The notes below the pieces were generated by a model. It saw only the letters and a program-made list of their open reading frames with translations, was not told where the DNA came from and searched no databases. The position numbers and the translations under genes are program-made. A stretch of 38,441 bases of DNA from Bacteroidales bacterium (GTDB taxonomy: Bacteria; Bacteroidota; Bacteroidia; Bacteroidales; Muribaculaceae), in contig CAAFXO010000026.1 in the NCBI GenBank assembly GCA_900766975.1, forward strand, positions 1 to 38,441. The letters run 5' to 3'. Numbering within the stretch: the stretch's first letter is position 1; each line of letters begins with the position of its first letter. Positions 31,608 to 38,441 of the stretch are shown piece by piece.

Positions 31608-33395
31608 ATGAAGACTAAACCCGATTTAAGTTTTTGGAAGCTGTGGAACTTGTCGTTCGGCTTCTTCGGGGTGCAAATCGCATACGCTTTGCAGAGTTCG
31701 CAGGTGAGTCGTATCTTCTCGACCATCGGCGCCGACCCCCACGATTTGAGTTATTTCTGGATCTTACCCCCGTTGATGGGTCTGATCGTACAGCCGATCA
31801 TCGGTACGGCGAGCGATAAGACCTGGAATCGCTTTGGCCGACGTCTCCCCTATCTGATCTTGGGAGCAGCGATCGCCATCATCGTGATGTGCTTCTTGCC
31901 CAACGCCGGAAGCCTTGGTTTTACGGTGTCGTCGGCGATCATCTTCGGTTTGGTGATGCTGATGCTCTTGGACACCTCTATCAATATGGCCATGCAGCCC
32001 TTCAAGATGCTTGTGGGAGACATGGTGAATGAGAAGCAGAAGGGACTCGCCTACTCTATCCAGAGCTTTTTGTGTAATGCCGGTTCGGTGGTGGGCTATA
32101 TCGCCCCGATCGTGTTGGCACTCTTCTTGAGCAACACGGCTCCTGAGGGAGAAGTACCTCCGACAGTGACTTGGGCCTTCTATTTGGGAGCAGCGATATT
32201 GTTGCTTTGCGTGTTCTACACCTTCTGGAAGGTAAAAGAGATGCCACCGGCAGAATATGCCGAATATAACGGAGCACCCGAAGAAAGCGGCGAAAAGAAG
32301 AGTGGCAACTTCTTCAGCTCGATGTTCAAGCTTCTGGTACATGCTCCGAGAGTGTTCTGGACCGTAGGATTGGTGCAGTTCTTCTGCTGGGCAGCGTTCC
32401 TCTTTATGTGGAGTTACTCCACCGATGGCATCGCCGGCAGCACCTTCCATGCTCCGGCTACGCAGAAAGTGACCGCACTTGAGATCAGCGGCGAGAGCTA
32501 TGGCGACAAATATGTATTTGCCGACGAGACCTTGGTGGTGAATGATGGTCGTTTGACTATTTCGGGCATCACTGTCGATGGCAAAGCGATAGCAGCCAAA
32601 GAGGTGATCAACGCAGAGGGCGATACCTTGGTAAGCGGCGGACAGGTCTTCTATGAGAAGGGTGTAACCAAAGCAGCTCCGGGCGAAGTATTCGCCAAAG
32701 CGGGCGAGACCATCCGCGTAGATGGCGTCGAGATGGCAGTAGCAGAGAAGGCAGCAACCGTAACAGCGCTCTCACAGGTGACCAAATCGCACAAGCTCTG
32801 CATGGCACATATCGCCAAAGAGGGTAAAGATGGCATCTATGAGAAAGAGCAAGTCACCGAGATACCCTCGGCCGATGCATCGGAGATCAAGGCATCATAT
32901 ACTACAGTGCTGAATGCACAATCAGAGGAATATCAAGAGGCCGGCAACTGGAATGGCATCTTGCTTGCCGTGCAGGGACTTGTAGCAGTGTTGTGGGCAG
33001 TGGTATTGCCTAAATTCCGCAACCGCAAGGTGGCTTATTCGGTGAGCTTGCTGATCGGAGCGCTCGGCTTTATATCGATCTACTTCATCGCTGACAAGTG
33101 GCTACTCTTGGCAAGCTACGGCTTGGCAGGCTGCGCATGGGCAGCGATGTTGGCTATGCCGTTTACGATTTTGACCAACGCTCTGAAGGGTGGTAACATC
33201 GGTGCCTACTTGGGACTCTTCAACTGCACGATCTGCATTCCACAGATCATCGCGGCACTGTGTGGCGGACTTATCTTGAAGTTGGCACCGGTGGCAGAGA
33301 CGGGAGTACCCTCGACCGTGTTTATGCTGTTGATGTCGGGCGTGCTTTGTGTTCTTGGCGCCTTGGCAGTGTTTGGCATTAAAGAAAACGAATAA
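31608..33395 (+). CDS. MFS transporter of the SLC45/GPH sugar type with large extracytoplasmic insertion
   Basis: The 595-residue protein has the start and loops of SLC45-like sugar:cation symporters: FWKLWNLSFGFFGVQIAYAL, then IGTASDKTWNRFGRRLPYLI between helices 2 and 3. About 12 membrane segments are visible, six before residue 210 and six after residue 250. Between helix 7 (FFCWAAFLFMWSYST) and helix 8 (GILLAVQGLVAVLWAVVLP) there is an insertion of about 155 residues (281-436). It is hydrophilic, rich in Ala/Val/Thr/Gly/Glu and predicted by eye to be beta-rich. This loop faces the periplasm in MFS topology. A typical family member would need only a few residues here. Substrate is probably an oligosaccharide but cannot be fixed. 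Confidence 0.87.
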   Translation: MKTKPDLSFWKLWNLSFGFFGVQIAYALQSSQVSRIFSTIGADPHDLSYFWILPPLMGLIVQPIIGTASDKTWNRFGRRLPYLILGAAIAIIVMCFLPNAGSLGFTVSSAIIFGLVMLMLLDTSINMAMQPFKMLVGDMVNEKQKGLAYSIQSFLCNAGSVVGYIAPIVLALFLSNTAPEGEVPPTVTWAFYLGAAILLLCVFYTFWKVKEMPPAEYAEYNGAPEESGEKKSGNFFSSMFKLLVHAPRVFWTVGLVQFFCWAAFLFMWSYSTDGIAGSTFHAPATQKVTALEISGESYGDKYVFADETLVVNDGRLTISGITVDGKAIAAKEVINAEGDTLVSGGQVFYEKGVTKAAPGEVFAKAGETIRVDGVEMAVAEKAATVTALSQVTKSHKLCMAHIAKEGKDGIYEKEQVTEIPSADASEIKASYTTVLNAQSEEYQEAGNWNGILLAVQGLVAVLWAVVLPKFRNRKVAYSVSLLIGALGFISIYFIADKWLLLASYGLAGCAWAAMLAMPFTILTNALKGGNIGAYLGLFNCTICIPQIIAALCGGLILKLAPVAETGVPSTVFMLLMSGVLCVLGALAVFGIKENE

Positions 33396-33417
33396 GACGG
33401 ATCGGCGGCGGGGGAAG

Positions 33418-33502
33418 GGAAAAGCTCGCTTCGCTCGCCACCCGAAGACAAAAGCGCTCCGCGCGGGATGGGAGGGTGACACCCGAAGAGAAACTGCGCG
33501 GG
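33418..33502 (+). repeat. Dispersed CACCCGAAGA repeat, copy E
   Basis: Starts 22 bases after the transporter stop codon. GCTCGCTTCGCTCGC, CACCCGAAGACAAAAGCGCT, CCGCGCGGGATGGGAGGGTG, and ACACCCGAAGAGAAACTGCG are followed directly by an intrinsic terminator. Confidence 0.87.
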
Positions 33503-33506
33503 AGAT

Positions 33507-33548
33507 AAAAAAGAGAGGCTCGTTTTTTGGGACGAGGCTCTCTTTTTT
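33507..33548 (+). terminator. Terminator of the MFS gene
   Basis: AAAAAAGAGAGGCTCG pairs with CGAGGCTCTCTTTTTT with one mismatch around a 10-base loop, followed by further T. Confidence 0.88.
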
Positions 33549-33587
33549 TGTATTCGGGGGAAGAGGCTTTTTTATTTTGGAAAAAAG

Positions 33588-33619
33588 TTTGGTGGATTGA
33601 TTAAAAAAACCTATCTTTG
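33588..33619 (+). promoter_or_regulatory. Promoter of the serC-serA operon
   Basis: TTTG (33588-33591) followed after 20 bases by TATCTTTG (33612-33619) is a full match to the Bacteroidota sigma consensus. Transcription would start near 33626, giving a leader of about 135 bases. Confidence 0.75.
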
Positions 33620-33762
33620 CAGAGAAACGTGGAGTTAATATGAGCTTCGCAAAAGAGGCATATAGCAAAACGTCAAAGAAAGGCAAAATACGCCGACAAA
33701 AAGAACAAAAAGAAACAAAATAAACAAAAACAAGTTAAACTTAAATCCAGATTAACAGAATC

Positions 33763-34830
33763 ATGAAGAAACACAATTTCTATGCAGGTCCGAGTATCCT
33801 GACTCCCTACACGATTCAGAAGACCGCAGACGCAGTGTTGAACTTTGCAGACACCGGCCTGTCAATATTGGAGGTGTCTCACCGCAGTAAAGAATTCCAG
33901 GCAGTGATCGACGAGGCTACCGCTCTTACCAAGGAGCTTCTCCAGCTTCCCGAGGGTTACCATGTACTCTTCTTGGGTGGAGGTGCCAGCACACAGTTCT
34001 GCATGGTGCCATACAACTTGCTCAACAAGAAGGCTGCATATATGAACACCGGCACATGGGCTACCAACGCCATCAAAGAGGCAAAGCTCTTCGGCGAGGT
34101 AGAGGTAGTGGCATCGTCAGAGGATAAGAAATTCACATACATACCCAAAGACTATGTGATCCCCACAGATGCAGAATACTTCCACTACACATCCAACAAC
34201 ACTATCTACGGAACCGAGATTCGCAAGGACATCGACAGCCCTATACCCTTGGTATGCGACATGTCGTCAGATATCTTCTCCCGCGAGTTTGATGCCTCAA
34301 AATATGAGTGTATCTATGCCGGCGCACAGAAGAACTTGGCACCTTCAGGCGTAACAATTGTGATCATCAAAGAGGATGCACTCGGCAAGGTGGAGCGCGC
34401 TATCCCGACAATGCTCGACTATCGCACTCACATCAAGAAGGGTTCGATGTTCAACACTCCCCCGGTGCTTCCCATCTACTCAGCGTTGATGACACTCCGC
34501 TACTACAAAGAGCAGGGTGGTATCAAGGAAATGGAACGTCGCGACCTTGAGAAGGCAGCGATCCTTTATGATGAGATCGACCGCAACAAGTTATTCCGTG
34601 GCACAGTAGCCGAGGAAGACCGTTCGATCATGAACGTATGCTTCGTGATGAATCCGGAGTATGCAGAATTGGAGAAAGACTTCTTCGAGTATGCATCGAG
34701 CAAGGGAATGGTCGGCATCAAGGGACACCGTTCGGTGGGTGGTTTCCGTGCATCTCTTTACAATGCACTTCCCAAGGAGAGCGTAGAGGCACTTGTAGCC
34801 GTAATGAAGGAATACGAAGCAAAGCACTAA
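33763..34830 (+). CDS. serC: Phosphoserine aminotransferase
   Basis: SerC converts 3-phosphohydroxypyruvate and glutamate to phosphoserine, and the related 4-phosphohydroxythreonine in vitamin B6 synthesis. The 355-residue sequence begins KKHNFYAGPSILTPYTIQKT (the FxAGP motif) and contains LFLGGGASTQFCMVPYNLL (cofactor phosphate loop). The PLP Lys is in CIYAGAQKNLAPSGVTIVII, and the protein ends with GHRSVGGFRASLYNA. Length is standard. serA follows after 15 bases. Confidence 0.97.
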   Translation: MKKHNFYAGPSILTPYTIQKTADAVLNFADTGLSILEVSHRSKEFQAVIDEATALTKELLQLPEGYHVLFLGGGASTQFCMVPYNLLNKKAAYMNTGTWATNAIKEAKLFGEVEVVASSEDKKFTYIPKDYVIPTDAEYFHYTSNNTIYGTEIRKDIDSPIPLVCDMSSDIFSREFDASKYECIYAGAQKNLAPSGVTIVIIKEDALGKVERAIPTMLDYRTHIKKGSMFNTPPVLPIYSALMTLRYYKEQGGIKEMERRDLEKAAILYDEIDRNKLFRGTVAEEDRSIMNVCFVMNPEYAELEKDFFEYASSKGMVGIKGHRSVGGFRASLYNALPKESVEALVAVMKEYEAKH

Positions 34831-34845
34831 AAGACTCGGACCGTC

Positions 34846-35760
34846 ATGAAGATCTTGGTATTTACAGAGAAGCCGTTTGCGGCAGCAGCAGTAAAGGCTA
34901 TCGAAGAAGTGATCGTAAGCTCGGGTAACGAGATGAACCTCGTGGAGGGTGGCACACGTGCTGACCTTCTTGAGGCAGTGAAGACAGCAGAAGGACTCAT
35001 CGTGCGCAGCGACAAGATCGATGGCGAAGTGATGGATGCAGCTCCGGCGTTGAAGGTAATCGTACGCGCCGGTGCCGGCTATGACAACATCGATCTTGAG
35101 GCAGCCACCAAGCATGGTATCTGCGTGATGAACACACCGGGACAGAACTCAAATGCAGTAGCAGAGTTAGTGTTCGGTATGGCAGTGATGATGTGTCGCA
35201 ACCAGTATAACGGCAAGTCAGGCACAGAGCTGAAGGGCAAGCGACTTGGTATCTATGCCTTCGGTCAGGTGGGTCGCAATGTAGCGCGCATCGCCAAGGG
35301 CTTCGGCATGGACATCGAGGCACTCGATAAGTTTGTTCCCGATACAGCTATGGAAGAGGCAGGAGTAAAGCCTGTGCACTCAGCCGAGGAGCTCTTCACC
35401 AATGACTTCGTATCACTTCACATCCCCGCCACAGCCGAGACCAAGAACTCAATCGGCTATGACTTGGCTATGAAGATGCCGAAGAATGGCGTGCTTATCA
35501 ACACTGCTCGCAAGGAGGTGATCGACGAGGCAGGTCTTATCAAGGCTCTTGAGGAGCGTCAAGACTTGAAGTATATTTCTGACATCAAGCCTGATGCGGC
35601 AGAGGAGTTTGAGTCTAAGTTTGGTGGACGTGTGTTCTTCACACCGAAGAAGATGGGCGCCCAGACCGCAGAGGCAAACTATAACGCCGGCGTGGCAGCC
35701 GCCAAGCAGGCAATCGGCTTCTTGGTGGATGGCAACAATCGCTTCCAAGTGAACAAGTAA
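34846..35760 (+). CDS. serA: D-3-phosphoglycerate dehydrogenase-like protein (short SerA, variant active site)
   Basis: Position after serC points to SerA, which makes 3-phosphohydroxypyruvate. The 304-residue protein has only the two D-hydroxyacid dehydrogenase domains and lacks the ACT domains of long forms. VVRAGAGYDNIDLEAATKHG and NTPGQNSNAVAELVFGMAVM are typical. The nucleotide loop reads AFGQVGRN, with Ala in place of the first Gly of GxGxxG. The substrate Arg is present (NTARKEVIDEAG), but the usual PH dyad near the C-terminus is replaced by TPKKMGAQTAEAN, and the expected DVF-x-EP segment reads ISDIKPDAAEEF. As far as I recall, Bacteroides homologues share the PKKMG variant, so it is probably a lineage trait. 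Confidence 0.9.
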   Translation: MKILVFTEKPFAAAAVKAIEEVIVSSGNEMNLVEGGTRADLLEAVKTAEGLIVRSDKIDGEVMDAAPALKVIVRAGAGYDNIDLEAATKHGICVMNTPGQNSNAVAELVFGMAVMMCRNQYNGKSGTELKGKRLGIYAFGQVGRNVARIAKGFGMDIEALDKFVPDTAMEEAGVKPVHSAEELFTNDFVSLHIPATAETKNSIGYDLAMKMPKNGVLINTARKEVIDEAGLIKALEERQDLKYISDIKPDAAEEFESKFGGRVFFTPKKMGAQTAEANYNAGVAAAKQAIGFLVDGNNRFQVNK

Positions 35761-35797
35761 AAAAAGGGCCTGCCTATCTCGGCAGGAGCGAGACTAT

Positions 35798-35835
35798 AAA
35801 AAAGGGGCGTATCGATGACGATACGCTCCTTTTTT
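35798..35835 (+). terminator. serC-serA terminator
   Basis: AAAAAAGGGGCGTATCG pairs with CGATACGCTCCTTTTTT around ATGA, with a T-run of eight. A smaller hairpin (CCTGCC/GGCAGG, 35769-35786) precedes it. The stretch 35836-35998 is G/A-rich and holds no gene I can support. Confidence 0.93.
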
Positions 35836-35998
35836 TTGTGAAGACGCCTCTTAATGGGAGGTCGCCGCAAGCGGCTTTGCGAGAGACGGATCCGACACGC
35901 AGGAGGAAGAGAGGGGAGGGAGAGAGGGGGAAGCGGGTGTTAGTTGCTTAGGGGGAGGGTGTTGCCGCTTCGGCGGATGTAGGCGTCGGCTATGTGGT

Positions 35999-36335
35999 CG
36001 GGGCGCCGGCATCGATGCTCTTGACACTGTCTACTCCAATCTCAACGACATGGAGACCTTCCGCCGGGAAGTGGAATATATCAAGACCTTGGGATTTGAT
36101 GGCAAATCAATCATCAATCCGCGACAGATCGAGGTGGTCAACGACGTCTTCACCCCGACCGAGAAAGATATCGAGAAAGCCAAAGCCATCGTAGCTGCCA
36201 TCAAAGAGGCAGAGAAGAAGGGATCGGGCGTGATCTCTCTGAATGGTAAGATGATCGACAGGCCGGTAGTGATACGCGCCGAGCGGACCATCACCTTGGC
36301 AAAAGCAGCAGGAATACTAAGAGCGCGTTCCTTAA
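35999..36335 (+). pseudogene. citE remnant (C-terminal part of citrate lyase beta / citryl-CoA lyase family)
   Basis: From about 36002 a frame reads GAGIDALDTVYSNLNDMETF, then VEYIKTLGFDGKSIINPRQI, AEKKGSGVISLNGKMIDRPV and TLAKAAGIL. This is the last third (about 105 residues) of a CitE-type HpcH/HpaI aldolase-fold lyase, including the GFDGKS-INPRQI and LNGKMID blocks. The catalytic N-terminal two thirds are absent; upstream sequence is unrelated. At 36317 the frame runs into a MITE-end sequence and gains a non-family tail before stopping at 36373. The sense-coding pattern is well preserved, so the loss may be recent. citC, citD and citF are not in the window. Confidence 0.85.
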
Positions 36336-36337
36336 AA
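36317..36337. repeat. Solo MITE-end sequence at the citE remnant
   Basis: CTAAGAGCGCGTTCCTTAAA matches the outer 20 bases of the inverted repeat at 20634 with one difference. It falls exactly where CitE similarity ends. Confidence 0.8.
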
Positions 36338-36369
36338 CCGCCAAATAAAAGATTTAAGAATTCAAGAAT

Positions 36370-38205
36370 TTAAAAGAAAATGAAGGTCTTTTCCGTCTTT
36401 TTTAAACCCGGTTTTCTATTTTCGCAAGAGAGCTTACGATAGACGGATGGGGAAATGCCGGTGATTTTTTTGAAGACAGAAGTGAAGTTAGCGCCCGAAC
36501 GGAAGCCAACGCTCTGACCTATACCCTCGATGGAGTAATTGCCGAACTCCTCGGCATTGGCGAAACGGTCGCAAGCGAGGTTGATACGATACTCATTGAC
36601 GAAGGTAGCGAAATTTTTCTTAAAGACGTCGTTGATGACCTGGGAGACATACTTGCTGTTGGATCCGACGAGCAGGGAGAGCTGGCTGAGGTTTAGGTCG
36701 GGCGAGCAGAAAGGTTTTTCGGTATCCATGACATCGGTGATACGGCTTGCGAGTAGATCTTTCTGAGTCTGGTCGAGAGCCGAGCCGGAATACTTGGGAT
36801 CGGAAGCCGAGTCGACAGTTTCGGTATCGGCAGACTCAGAGTCAGTCTGGGCGGCATCAGCGGCATCGGCAACAGCCCGGAGGGGATCGGGGGATGGAGT
36901 AGAGTCAGCACTATCGGGGTGCTTCCAACCGAAACGAGCGAGCTCATTGCGAAGGAACTCATTTTGCTGGACGAGCGAGAGATGCTTTTCACGGGCTTCA
37001 CGTTGCTCGGCGGAGAGGCGATTGTGGATATCGAATAGATTTCGATAACTATCCTTAAGTTTTCGGTTTTGACGATAGAAGAACCAGATGAGGAAAAGAG
37101 TCACGATGACAGCTCCGGTTATGCTGAAGAGCATGATGCGCTGTCGGCTGATGAGTTTGGCACTTTGCGCCTGCTTTTCATTGATTTGAGCAATTTCATG
37201 CTCAGTTTTCTCCATCTCGTAGAGGAACTGCTGATTTTTCGCCATATCGAACTGGCGCTGATTGTAGATCGAATCTTTGAGGTATAGATATCTATCCTTG
37301 ACCTCGGTAGCCTTGGAATGATTGCCCATACTATCGTATAGGCTAAAAAGGAGCTTCAAAGACTCGGTGTATTGGTATAAAATAGAGTTGGATTGCGCTA
37401 CTTCTCGGCACTTTTCGAGGTATATAATAGCTGAATCATTACGATTGACACTATTATAAATACGAGCTAACTCGCTATAAGCAGAGCACTCATATCGGGC
37501 ATTGAGTTTGGAATGGCGCGACATAAGAGCCAGCTCTTTGAACTGGAGGATAGCCTCCTTCTCGCGGCCTTCATACTTAAGGAGAAGAGCAGAGAGGAAA
37601 CTCTCCATAAATCGGCTTTCGTCTGTGACTTTATGATTGATAGAGAGAGACTGTTCGAAATATTGACGAGCTTCGGCATACTGACCGAGGTTCACCTTCA
37701 CGCCGGCAAGGTTCTGCAGGAGTTTATAGATAGTCTCATTGTCTTTGACACGTTTAGCCTCTTGGAGACCGGCAACATACATGGCATTACCCTTCTCGAA
37801 ATCCTGGAACATGTTGTAGACATTACCGATGTTCTTATAGAGAGTAGCGAGATAAGGGAACTCTTGAGAAGACTCCGAGATCTTAAGGCCGGTGACGTAG
37901 AAGCGGAGGGCATTGGAATAATTGCCCTTGCCATAGTGGATATCACCGGCAGAGAGGTTCGCCTTGACATGGTCGGCGATATCTTGGGTGGAAGAGGTGT
38001 TGAGGTCGCGAGACAGGACCATCATATAGAGGACCATAGCCTCCTCTACCCTACCTTTTTTGTCATATTCGTCGGCAGTAGCCACAAGTTGAGACGAGCT
38101 CAGCGACGAACTCTTTTTGAGCAGATCTTCATACTTGCTTTGTTTGGCAAAGATAGAAGATACGCAGAAAAAGACCGAGAACAGGAAAATTAGAAACTTG
38201 TACAT
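36370..38205 (-). CDS. TPR-transmembrane-AraC hybrid regulator
   Basis: I chose the start at 38205, which opens with a signal/anchor segment (MYKFLIFLFSVFFCVSSIFA); a longer frame to 38271 crosses the promoter. The 611-residue protein has about six tetratricopeptide-like repeats at 30-330 (YSNALRFYVTGLKISESSQE, YAEARQYFEQSLSINHK). A transmembrane helix follows at about 355-376 (MLFSITGAVIVTLFLIWFFY), then a short coiled coil, an Asp/Ser-rich linker (about 440-485), and a C-terminal AraC-type double helix-turn-helix (LSLLVGSNSKYVSQVINDVF, GFRSGANFTSVFKKITGISP). A periplasmic sensing part would thus be joined directly to a DNA-binding domain. Target genes are unknown; a MITE end lies just upstream. 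Confidence 0.92.
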   Translation of the reverse strand: MYKFLIFLFSVFFCVSSIFAKQSKYEDLLKKSSSLSSSQLVATADEYDKKGRVEEAMVLYMMVLSRDLNTSSTQDIADHVKANLSAGDIHYGKGNYSNALRFYVTGLKISESSQEFPYLATLYKNIGNVYNMFQDFEKGNAMYVAGLQEAKRVKDNETIYKLLQNLAGVKVNLGQYAEARQYFEQSLSINHKVTDESRFMESFLSALLLKYEGREKEAILQFKELALMSRHSKLNARYECSAYSELARIYNSVNRNDSAIIYLEKCREVAQSNSILYQYTESLKLLFSLYDSMGNHSKATEVKDRYLYLKDSIYNQRQFDMAKNQQFLYEMEKTEHEIAQINEKQAQSAKLISRQRIMLFSITGAVIVTLFLIWFFYRQNRKLKDSYRNLFDIHNRLSAEQREAREKHLSLVQQNEFLRNELARFGWKHPDSADSTPSPDPLRAVADAADAAQTDSESADTETVDSASDPKYSGSALDQTQKDLLASRITDVMDTEKPFCSPDLNLSQLSLLVGSNSKYVSQVINDVFKKNFATFVNEYRINLACDRFANAEEFGNYSIEGIGQSVGFRSGANFTSVFKKITGISPSVYRKLSCENRKPGLKKTEKTFIFF

Positions 38206-38298
38206 AAACCGAGCATAAAAGCTAAAAAAAGTCAGAGAGCGCCTCGACAAAAACGTGAGAAAAGCATCCATATAAGCGAGTCGCTAACAATCTAACTG

Positions 38299-38306
38299 CA
38301 AAGTTA
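38299..38306 (-). promoter_or_regulatory. Candidate -7 element of the TPR-AraC gene
   Basis: On the minus strand this reads TAACTTTG, matching TAnnTTTG, 94 bases before the start codon. The expected -33 site (around 38326-38330) falls at the very edge of the MITE-end sequence and no TTTG is present there. Confidence 0.5.
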
Positions 38307-38323
38307 CTAAAAAAAAGATGAAA

Positions 38324-38441
38324 CTTAGAGCGCGTTCCTTAAAATTTTTGGGGTCGTAGGGGCGGATATTTTTGAGCAGATTTTGAAAGTCAAAGAGGGC
38401 GCAATGCGGGCATTGCAACCGATGCGACTTTCGAAATATGC
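38324..38441. mobile_element. End of a MITE or insertion element, cut by the window edge
   Basis: CTTAGAGCGCGTTCCTTAAA followed by ATTTTTGGGGTCGTAGG matches the 36-base inverted repeat of the element at 20634-20801 apart from one extra A. The interior continues with a loose match (TTGAGCAGATTTTGA against TTGAGTCGATTTTGA). It then has nested inverted repeats: GCAATGC/GCATTGC inside TTTTGAAAGTC/GACTTTCGAAA. The other end is outside the window, so a full insertion sequence cannot be excluded. Confidence 0.7.

Overview
The window looks like chromosomal DNA of a member of the Bacteroidales (Bacteroidota), plausibly a gut Muribaculaceae/Barnesiellaceae-type organism, although rank below order cannot be fixed without a search. 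The evidence is a fused lpxC-fabZ gene inside an lpxD-lpxC/fabZ-lpxA cluster, a short primary sigma factor without region 1.1, a serine palmitoyltransferase-like enzyme, a secreted Omp28-like protein with a C-terminal type IX-like sorting domain, a TPR-TM-AraC hybrid regulator, the mce-mmdADCB propionate cluster, and promoters of the TTTG/TAnnTTTG type with no obvious Shine-Dalgarno sequences.

Layout. 1-6640: a polypurine repeat, an ECF sigma factor, an exported protein of unknown function, a secreted Omp28/thioredoxin-like protein, a Nudix hydrolase and an SDR enzyme fused to a zinc-ribbon. 6670-9869: lipid A genes on the minus strand. 9870-14660: methylmalonyl-CoA epimerase and the four-subunit sodium-pumping methylmalonyl-CoA decarboxylase, the energy-conserving end of the succinate-to-propionate route. 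14856-17365: a small unknown gene, a pRiA4b ORF-3-like gene and the sphingolipid-type synthase. 17366-19978: dnaK behind a long repeat-rich leader. 20063-20870: a scarred region with a frameshifted Sel1-like gene, a 32-bp-period repeat array and a 168-bp MITE-like element. 20870-25689: SIMPL protein, alpha/beta hydrolase, a GC-rich repeat block, a SPOUT methyltransferase, an AlaX-type editing protein and rpoD. 25889-33395: M3 peptidase, nadC, yraN, a second SPOUT methyltransferase, endonuclease IV and an MFS transporter with a large loop insertion. 33763-35760: the serC-serA operon. 35999-36337: remnant of a citE (citryl-CoA lyase) gene. 36370-38205: the TPR-AraC regulator. The window ends inside a copy of the MITE/IS end sequence.

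Most genes are housekeeping. The unusual content is non-coding. (i) A dispersed composite repeat with core CACCCGAAGA lies just after plus-strand stop codons, three times directly before an intrinsic terminator, and once inside the coding sequence of a methyltransferase, where it adds an in-frame duplicated peptide. (ii) A family of ends reading TTAGAGCGCGTTCCTTAA forms one complete inverted-repeat element and several solo or partial copies beside damaged genes. (iii) TGGCACA repeats with about 10-bp period occur in the leaders of both dnaK and rpoD. I found no tRNA, rRNA, CRISPR array or phage module. No wholly new multi-gene system is evident; the repeat families and the shared leader motif are the best candidates for something undescribed.
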